29,822 nt of DNA from an uncultured Roseburia sp. (GTDB lineage: Bacteria; Bacillota; Clostridia; Lachnospirales; Lachnospiraceae): NCBI GenBank assembly GCA_900756925.1, contig CAAELX010000010.1, positions 1-29,822 on the forward strand. The letters run 5' to 3'. Made by a program: the position numbers and the translations under genes. Under the pieces are notes generated by a model. The model was not told the DNA's origin. It searched no databases and saw only the letters and a list, made by a program, of their open reading frames with translations. How positions within the stretch are numbered: the stretch's first letter is position 1; every line of letters begins with the position of its first letter. Of the stretch, positions 25,365 through 29,822 are shown piece by piece.

Positions 25365-25553
25365 ATGGAGAAAACCTGGGATACATTCTTTGCAACAGGA
25401 CGTGTGGACGACTATCTGGACATTTGCAGGGAGAGAAACAGTCTGGCAGAAAGCACTGCCGGGGAGAAAACGGAACAGGAAACAAAGCAGAATGGGAGAA
25501 AACCTTGTGGTGACCGGAATGGTCTTAAATGCAATGCCAATTGGAGAGTATGA
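25365..25553 (+). CDS. yqzL: YqzL-like small protein overlapping recO
   Basis: A 62-aa protein whose first part, WDTFFATGRVDDYLDICRE, matches the pattern of Bacillus YqzL as I remember it (W-x-V-F-x-x-T-G-x-x-x-x-Y-L, a tiny protein encoded between era and recO). The C-terminal 40 residues are polar and not obviously conserved. ATG 25365 has a perfect AGGAGG at 25352-25357. Its last 62 bases overlap the start of recO in another frame. No function is established that I know of. The assignment rests on the short motif plus synteny. Confidence 0.7.
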   Translation: MEKTWDTFFATGRVDDYLDICRERNSLAESTAGEKTEQETKQNGRKPCGDRNGLKCNANWRV

Positions 25554-26262
25554 CAAAAGAATAACGATCCTGACAAGAGAGAGAGGAAAGATTACAGCTT
25601 TTGCAAGAGGGGCTAGGAAACCGACCAGCCAGCTCTTGGCTGCAACCGGTCCTTTCTCTTTTGGCGAATTTGAGCTGTATGAGGGACGATCTTCCTACAC
25701 GGTATCCAAGGCGGTGATCCGGAACTATTTCAGGGAGCTTGCCATGGATCTTGAGGCTGCCTATTACGGCTTTTATTTTCTTGAGATGGCAGATTATTAC
25801 TGTCAGGAGAATAGCGATGAGGTTGCCATGTTAAAGCTTGTGTACCAGTCCATGCGGGCGTTAGAGAGCACGTCATTTGACAACCGGCTTGTGCGCGCGG
25901 TGTTTGAGTTAAAAACATATGCCATAAACGGGGAGGCACCGAATGTGTTCCGTTGCATGCGCTGCGGTGGGACAGACAGACTTTCCTGGATTTCCCCGCA
26001 GACGGCGGGAATGGTCTGTGAGGATTGCGGAGTGAAGCATGGCAGGGAGCTGCTATACGGTTACCGGAAGCTCACGGAATCCACGGTGTATACCATGCAG
26101 TATGTGATCTCGTCCCCGGTTGAGAAGCTATATAACTTTTCGGTTTCGGATCAGGTGTTAAAAGAACTTTCAAAGTTTCTTTCCGACTATGCCGGATACC
26201 ATGTGGGGCATACCTTTAAATCGTTAAAAATTTTAGAGGAGACGGTTTCCGGCAAGAATTAG
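25492..26262 (+). CDS. recO: DNA repair protein RecO
   Basis: A 256-aa mediator of RecF-pathway recombination that helps load RecA onto SSB-coated DNA. The N-terminal OB domain starts LVVTGMVLNAMPIGEYDKRI, then TRERGKITAFARGARKPTS. The C-terminal part has a four-cysteine zinc site C155, C158, C176 and C179 (CMRCGG ... CEDC). ATG 25492 is chosen because family sequence begins within a few residues. The frame stays open 57 codons upstream, but that region encodes the YqzL-like protein in another frame. The ribosome site is weak (ACAGGAAA about 9-10 bases upstream), consistent with translational coupling to the overlapping upstream gene. Confidence 0.93.
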   Translation: MGENLVVTGMVLNAMPIGEYDKRITILTRERGKITAFARGARKPTSQLLAATGPFSFGEFELYEGRSSYTVSKAVIRNYFRELAMDLEAAYYGFYFLEMADYYCQENSDEVAMLKLVYQSMRALESTSFDNRLVRAVFELKTYAINGEAPNVFRCMRCGGTDRLSWISPQTAGMVCEDCGVKHGRELLYGYRKLTESTVYTMQYVISSPVEKLYNFSVSDQVLKELSKFLSDYAGYHVGHTFKSLKILEETVSGKN

Positions 26263-26291
26263 TTGAAATCGGAAAATAAAAATTGTATAAT
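26263..26291 (+). promoter_or_regulatory. Consensus-like promoter for the lipoprotein gene
   Basis: -35 TTGAAA (26263-26268) and -10 TATAAT (26286-26291) with a 17-base AT-rich spacer, starting at the recO stop codon. This is among the best promoter matches in the window. It would give a leader of about 35 nt. Confidence 0.85.
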
Positions 26292-26331
26292 ACAGAAGAT
26301 TATAACATTGTAAAAGATTGGAGTTTATGCG

Positions 26332-27099
26332 ATGAAGAGGTTGGGATGTGTAGGTCTTTCGGCTGTTTTGAGTATCCTGACACTTGCCGGTTGCGGTCAG
26401 TCAGATCTGAAGGCAGATACGGATACCGTCTACGTGGAAAAGAACGGAGCCGTGCTTTCCATGGATGTCGAAGCATTCGATCAGGAGTATTACGATGAGG
26501 CGGAACTGAAGGAGTTCGTCGATTCGGAAGTGTCAGATTACAACGGGCAGCACGGAGAGAAGTCTGTGGAAGTGAAGGATCTGTCTGTGGAGGATGGAAC
26601 AGCAAAGCTGAAGCTGGCTTACCGGACAGTGGATGACTATACAGCATTTACCGGAGTGGAGCTGTATCAGGGCAAGGTCGTGCAGGCAATGGCAGCAGGA
26701 TATGACTTTGATGTGGACTTTGCGGCTGTGGATGAGGATGGTGTGCACGGAGTGCTTGGCAGTGAGATCACGGATCAGGGAGACCTGAAGGTTGTGATTA
26801 TTAAGGCAAACACAAATGTGCAGGTTGACGGGAAGATTTTATATGTTTCCTGTGACAATGTGACACTGACGGGGAAGAACACTGTTTCCATCCAGACAGG
26901 AACCGGGATTGAGAAGACCTGGAAGACGGAGGCAGAGCAGGTACCTGCGACAGAAGTGACAGAAGGCACAGAGTCAGAGGATGACTTTGTAATCGAAGGC
27001 GAAGTCCTTGTCTCCACGGAGGAACCGGAGAGCGTTGTGACAGATATTAAGGGAGATCCGTCTGAGACCGATGTGTATACATATATTTTGTATAAGTAG
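26332..27099 (+). CDS. Putative lipoprotein of unknown function
   Basis: A 255-aa protein with a lipoprotein signal peptide: MKR, hydrophobic stretch, and lipobox LAGC with acylated Cys21. It should be anchored on the outer face of the membrane. The mature part is very acidic (many Asp/Glu), with a predicted alpha/beta core to about residue 190 (KLKLAYRTVDDYTAFTGVEL, VVIIKANTNVQVDGKILYVS), then a Thr/Glu-rich, probably disordered tail (TEVTEGTESEDD). I do not recognise the family. GGAG lies about 9 bases before ATG 26332, and it has its own strong promoter. The flanking recO and glyS genes do not hint at function. Confidence 0.8.
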   Translation: MKRLGCVGLSAVLSILTLAGCGQSDLKADTDTVYVEKNGAVLSMDVEAFDQEYYDEAELKEFVDSEVSDYNGQHGEKSVEVKDLSVEDGTAKLKLAYRTVDDYTAFTGVELYQGKVVQAMAAGYDFDVDFAAVDEDGVHGVLGSEITDQGDLKVVIIKANTNVQVDGKILYVSCDNVTLTGKNTVSIQTGTGIEKTWKTEAEQVPATEVTEGTESEDDFVIEGEVLVSTEEPESVVTDIKGDPSETDVYTYILYK

Positions 27100-27200
27100 G
27101 AACGGACCAAAAGCAGCGGAAAATATAAAAATACAACAGAGGGTGCAGCCTGCATGTTCTGCTGGAATAAATAGAAAGATGTGAAAGTGAGAAGAAGACG

Positions 27201-28598
27201 ATGGAAAAAACAATGGACAAGATTGTAGCACTGGCAAAATCAAGAGGATTTGTATATCCAGGATCAGAGATCTATGGAGGTCTTGCCAATACATGGGACT
27301 ATGGAAACCTTGGTGTTGAATTAAAGAACAATGTCAAGAGAGCCTGGTGGCAGAAGTTCATCCAGGAGAACCCGTACAACGTGGGTGTGGACTGTGCGAT
27401 TTTAATGAATCCTCAGACATGGGTAGCATCCGGACATCTCGGTGGTTTCTCTGATCCTCTGATGGACTGTAAGGAATGCCATGAGCGTTTCCGTGCAGAC
27501 AAGCTGATCGAGGATTTCGCAGAGGAGAAGAAGATCGAATTAAAAGGTTCCGTAGACGGATGGACACAGGAAGAGATGGTGAACTTCATTGAGGAGAACC
27601 AGGTTCCATGCCCAACCTGCGGCAAACACAATTTTACAGATATCCGTCAGTTCAACCTGATGTTCAAGACCTTCCAGGGCGTTACAGAGGATGCCAAGAA
27701 CACCGTATATTTAAGACCTGAGACGGCACAGGGTATTTTCGTGAACTTCAAGAACGTACAGAGAACTTCCAGAAAGAAGATCCCGTTCGGTATCGGACAG
27801 ATCGGTAAATCTTTCCGTAACGAGATCACACCGGGTAACTTCACCTTCCGTACCCGTGAGTTCGAGCAGATGGAGTTAGAGTTCTTCTGCGAGCCTGGAA
27901 CAGATCTTGAATGGTTCCAGTACTGGAGAGGCTTCTGCCGCGACTGGTTACAGACACTCGGCATCAAAGAGGATGAGATGCGTCTCCGTGACCATTCGCC
28001 GGAAGAACTCAGCTTCTACAGCAAAGGAACAACCGATATCGAGTTCTTATTCCCGTTCGGATGGGGCGAACTGTGGGGAATCGCAGACAGAACAGATTAT
28101 GACCTGACACGGCATCAGAATGTATCCGGACAGGATCTGACATATTTCGATGATGAGAAGGGTGAGAGATATGTGCCATACGTCATCGAGCCATCCCTTG
28201 GAGCTGACCGTGTTGTGCTTGCATTCTTATGTGCAGCATACGATGAGGAGAACATCGGTACTGAGGAGAAGCCGGATATGAGAACCGTGCTTCACTTCCA
28301 TCCGGCACTTGCTCCAGTCAAGATCGGTGTGCTTCCGCTTTCCAAGAAGCTGAATGAGGGTGCTGAAAAAGTTTACGCACAGCTCGCAAAGAAGTACAAC
28401 TGCGAGTTCGACGACAGAGGAAATATCGGTAAACGTTACAGAAGACAGGATGAGATCGGTACTCCGTTCTGCGTAACATACGATTTTGAGTCTGAGACAG
28501 ACGGAGCTGTTACCGTCCGTGACCGTGACACAATGGAACAGGAGCGTATCAAGATCGAAGATCTGGATGCATACTTCGCTAAGAAGTTTGAGTGGTAG
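27201..28598 (+). CDS. glyS: Glycyl-tRNA synthetase (dimeric, class II)
   Basis: A 465-aa enzyme charging tRNA-Gly. It is the single-chain homodimeric form rather than the alpha2beta2 bacterial form. Features: [14 protein letters not shown], an insertion with two CxxC pairs (C90/C93 and C137/C140, CKEC and CPTC) likely binding zinc, class II motif 2 [21 protein letters not shown], motif 3 [14 protein letters not shown], and a C-terminal anticodon-binding domain ([13 protein letters not shown]). Length fits Firmicute homologues. The ribosome site is purine-rich (GTGAGAAGAAG). No T-box consensus is seen in the 101-bp upstream gap, so its control is unclear. A terminator follows. Confidence 0.97.
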   Translation: MEKTMDKIVALAKSRGFVYPGSEIYGGLANTWDYGNLGVELKNNVKRAWWQKFIQENPYNVGVDCAILMNPQTWVASGHLGGFSDPLMDCKECHERFRADKLIEDFAEEKKIELKGSVDGWTQEEMVNFIEENQVPCPTCGKHNFTDIRQFNLMFKTFQGVTEDAKNTVYLRPETAQGIFVNFKNVQRTSRKKIPFGIGQIGKSFRNEITPGNFTFRTREFEQMELEFFCEPGTDLEWFQYWRGFCRDWLQTLGIKEDEMRLRDHSPEELSFYSKGTTDIEFLFPFGWGELWGIADRTDYDLTRHQNVSGQDLTYFDDEKGERYVPYVIEPSLGADRVVLAFLCAAYDEENIGTEEKPDMRTVLHFHPALAPVKIGVLPLSKKLNEGAEKVYAQLAKKYNCEFDDRGNIGKRYRRQDEIGTPFCVTYDFESETDGAVTVRDRDTMEQERIKIEDLDAYFAKKFEW

Positions 28599-28608
28599 AA
28601 TAAAACAG

Positions 28609-28654
28609 AAATGCAAAACAGGATTTCCCATAGCGGAGATCCTGTTTTACATTT
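28609..28654 (+). terminator. Terminator after glyS
   Basis: AAAACAGGATTTCC (28615-28628) pairs with GGAGATCCTGTTTT (28635-28648, one T-G pair) around CATAGC; flanking AAATG/CATTT adds five pairs past a C/A mismatch. The T tract lies in the 3' arm, and the A-rich 5' side makes it potentially bidirectional. Confidence 0.8.
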
Positions 28655-28704
28655 CCGGAAGATGCGAAGTATGTAGTAAAATAATAAAGAATCTAAAAAA
28701 GTGG

Positions 28705-28732
28705 TTGTTTTTTGGGAAAATTATGCTATGAT
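28705..28732 (+). promoter_or_regulatory. Extended -10 promoter for ppdK
   Basis: -35 TTGTTT (28705-28710), 16-base spacer, -10 TATGAT (28727-28732) preceded by TGC (extended -10). The start near 28739 gives a leader of about 100 nt. That leader contains a hairpin AATAGAGGG pairing with CC-T-TCTATT around 28771-28796. Confidence 0.7.
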
Positions 28733-28837
28733 AGATGTGTGCGTTTAAAAATGCACATACATGTGACGAGAATAGAGGGTTTTTATCCTTCTATTTGAAT
28801 AAATGTTACAGTATTTTAATTTAGGAGGAATTACAAA

Positions 28838-29822
28838 ATGGCAAACAAATGGGTTTATATGTTTAGCGAAGGCGACATGACCATGCGTAACCTGCTTGGT
28901 GGTAAAGGTGCCAACCTTGCAGAGATGACAAGCATTGGACTTCCTGTACCACAGGGATTCACAATCACAACAGAAGCTTGTACACAGTACTACGAAGATG
29001 GACGTAAGATTAACGACGAGATCATGGCTCAGGTTATGGAAGGCGTTAAGAAGATGGAAGAGATCAACGGAAAGAAATTCGGAGATCTTAAGAATCCATT
29101 ATTAGTATCTGTTCGTTCAGGTGCAAGAGCTTCTATGCCAGGTATGATGGATACTATCTTAAACCTCGGTTTAAATGACGAGGTAGTAGCAGCTATGATC
29201 GCTGGTAACCCAGATCCAGCATTCGAGCGTTTCGTATATGACTCTTACAGACGTTTCATCCAGATGTTCTCTGATGTCGTTATGGAAGTTGGTAAGAAAT
29301 ATTTCGAGCAGCTCATCGACAAGATGAAAGAGGAGAAAGGTGTTCAGTACGATATCGAACTTACAGCAGCTGATCTTAAGACATTAGCTGAGCAGTTCAA
29401 GGCTGAGTACAAGAACCAGTTAGGTTCTGACTTCCCTTCAGATCCAGTTGAGCAGTTAAAGCTTGCTATCGAAGCAGTATTCCGTTCATGGGACAACCCA
29501 CGTGCGAACGTTTACCGTCGTGACAACGATATCCCATATTCCTGGGGAACAGCTGTTAACGTAATGCCAATGGTATTCGGTAACTTAAACAACGAGTCCG
29601 GTACAGGTGTTGCATTTACACGTGATCCAGCTACAGGTGAGAACAAGCTTATGGGTGAGTTCTTAATCAATGCTCAGGGTGAGGACGTAGTTGCAGGTGT
29701 TCGTACTCCAATGCCAATCGCACAGATGGAGCAGGAATTCCCAGAAGCTTACGCTGAATTCTTAAAGGTATGTGAGACTCTTGAGAACCACTACCATGAT
29801 ATGCAGGATATGGAGTTCACAG
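28838..29822 (+). CDS. ppdK: Pyruvate, phosphate dikinase (5' part, cut by window end)
   Basis: The first 328 codons of PPDK, which interconverts pyruvate + ATP + Pi and PEP + AMP + PPi. It begins MANKWVYMFSEGD and shows the N-terminal ATP-grasp domain: LLGGKGANLAEMTSIGLPVP, SVRSGARASMPGMMDTILNL, YDSYRRFIQMFSDVV, and FTRDPATGENKLMGEFL. The phospho-histidine and C-terminal PEP/pyruvate domains lie beyond the window. ATG 28838 has TAGGAGGA at 28822-28829. Its codons (GCT, GGT, CCA, TTA, CGT) look more biased than those of its neighbours, fitting high expression, and it has its own strong promoter. Confidence 0.97.
   Translation, partial: MANKWVYMFSEGDMTMRNLLGGKGANLAEMTSIGLPVPQGFTITTEACTQYYEDGRKINDEIMAQVMEGVKKMEEINGKKFGDLKNPLLVSVRSGARASMPGMMDTILNLGLNDEVVAAMIAGNPDPAFERFVYDSYRRFIQMFSDVVMEVGKKYFEQLIDKMKEEKGVQYDIELTAADLKTLAEQFKAEYKNQLGSDFPSDPVEQLKLAIEAVFRSWDNPRANVYRRDNDIPYSWGTAVNVMPMVFGNLNNESGTGVAFTRDPATGENKLMGEFLINAQGEDVVAGVRTPMPIAQMEQEFPEAYAEFLKVCETLENHYHDMQDMEFT

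Noticed and set aside
25321..25491. 57-residue N-terminal extension of RecO
   Set aside because: No similarity to RecO and it is out of frame with the YqzL-like gene that has the real ribosome site; family sequence starts at 25492.

Overview
The window looks like a chromosome segment of a low-to-mid GC Firmicute of class Clostridia, most likely Lachnospiraceae (Roseburia/Agathobacter-like). This rests on protein flavour, gene order and strong AGGAGG ribosome sites: an NfnAB-type flavoprotein pair, an M16C peptidase beside era, a YqzL-like gene between era and recO, a dimeric-type glycyl-tRNA synthetase, and pyruvate,phosphate dikinase. The species call is inference. Nearly all genes are housekeeping or biosynthetic. 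I see no phage, plasmid, CRISPR, tRNA or rRNA genes, and no transposase.

Layout. 1-2435: a hairpin, then nfnA-nfnB (flavin-based electron bifurcation), closed by a strong terminator. 2436-5407: a P-type cation ATPase. 5490-7942 (minus strand): aroC followed by a MATE exporter. 7943-8280: a divergent control region with back-to-back promoters and a probable structured RNA. 8281-9645: aroA. 9812-11408: tgt and yajC. 11588-12178: a GNAT acetyltransferase. 12381-17247: leuB, ilvD and ilvB (branched-chain amino acids). 17409-19654: serC-serA (serine). 20357-24304: an MscS-type channel and an M16C metallopeptidase. 24326-26262: era, a YqzL-like small gene and recO. 26332-27099: an unknown lipoprotein. 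27201-28598: glyS. 28838-end: the start of ppdK.

Functional links. aroC and aroA supply the last two steps to chorismate. LeuB, IlvD and IlvB belong to leucine/valine/isoleucine synthesis, but ilvN, ilvC, leuA and leuCD are not here. SerC and SerA carry out adjacent steps from 3-phosphoglycerate to phosphoserine. NfnAB balances NADH, NADPH and ferredoxin. PpdK links pyruvate and PEP.

The most unusual content is non-coding. Four intergenic copies (9671-9783, 15280-15516, 19749-19950, 20079-20317) belong to one family of nested palindromic elements that I do not recognise. Each has CGAAACTC-type terminal inverted repeats. The full copies also have two nearly invariant cores and two sets of arms whose sequences differ between copies while staying complementary, which points to a selected hairpin structure. 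A second candidate is a roughly 145-nt structured RNA (8088-8232) between aroC and aroA, with a 6S-like open-bubble layout.
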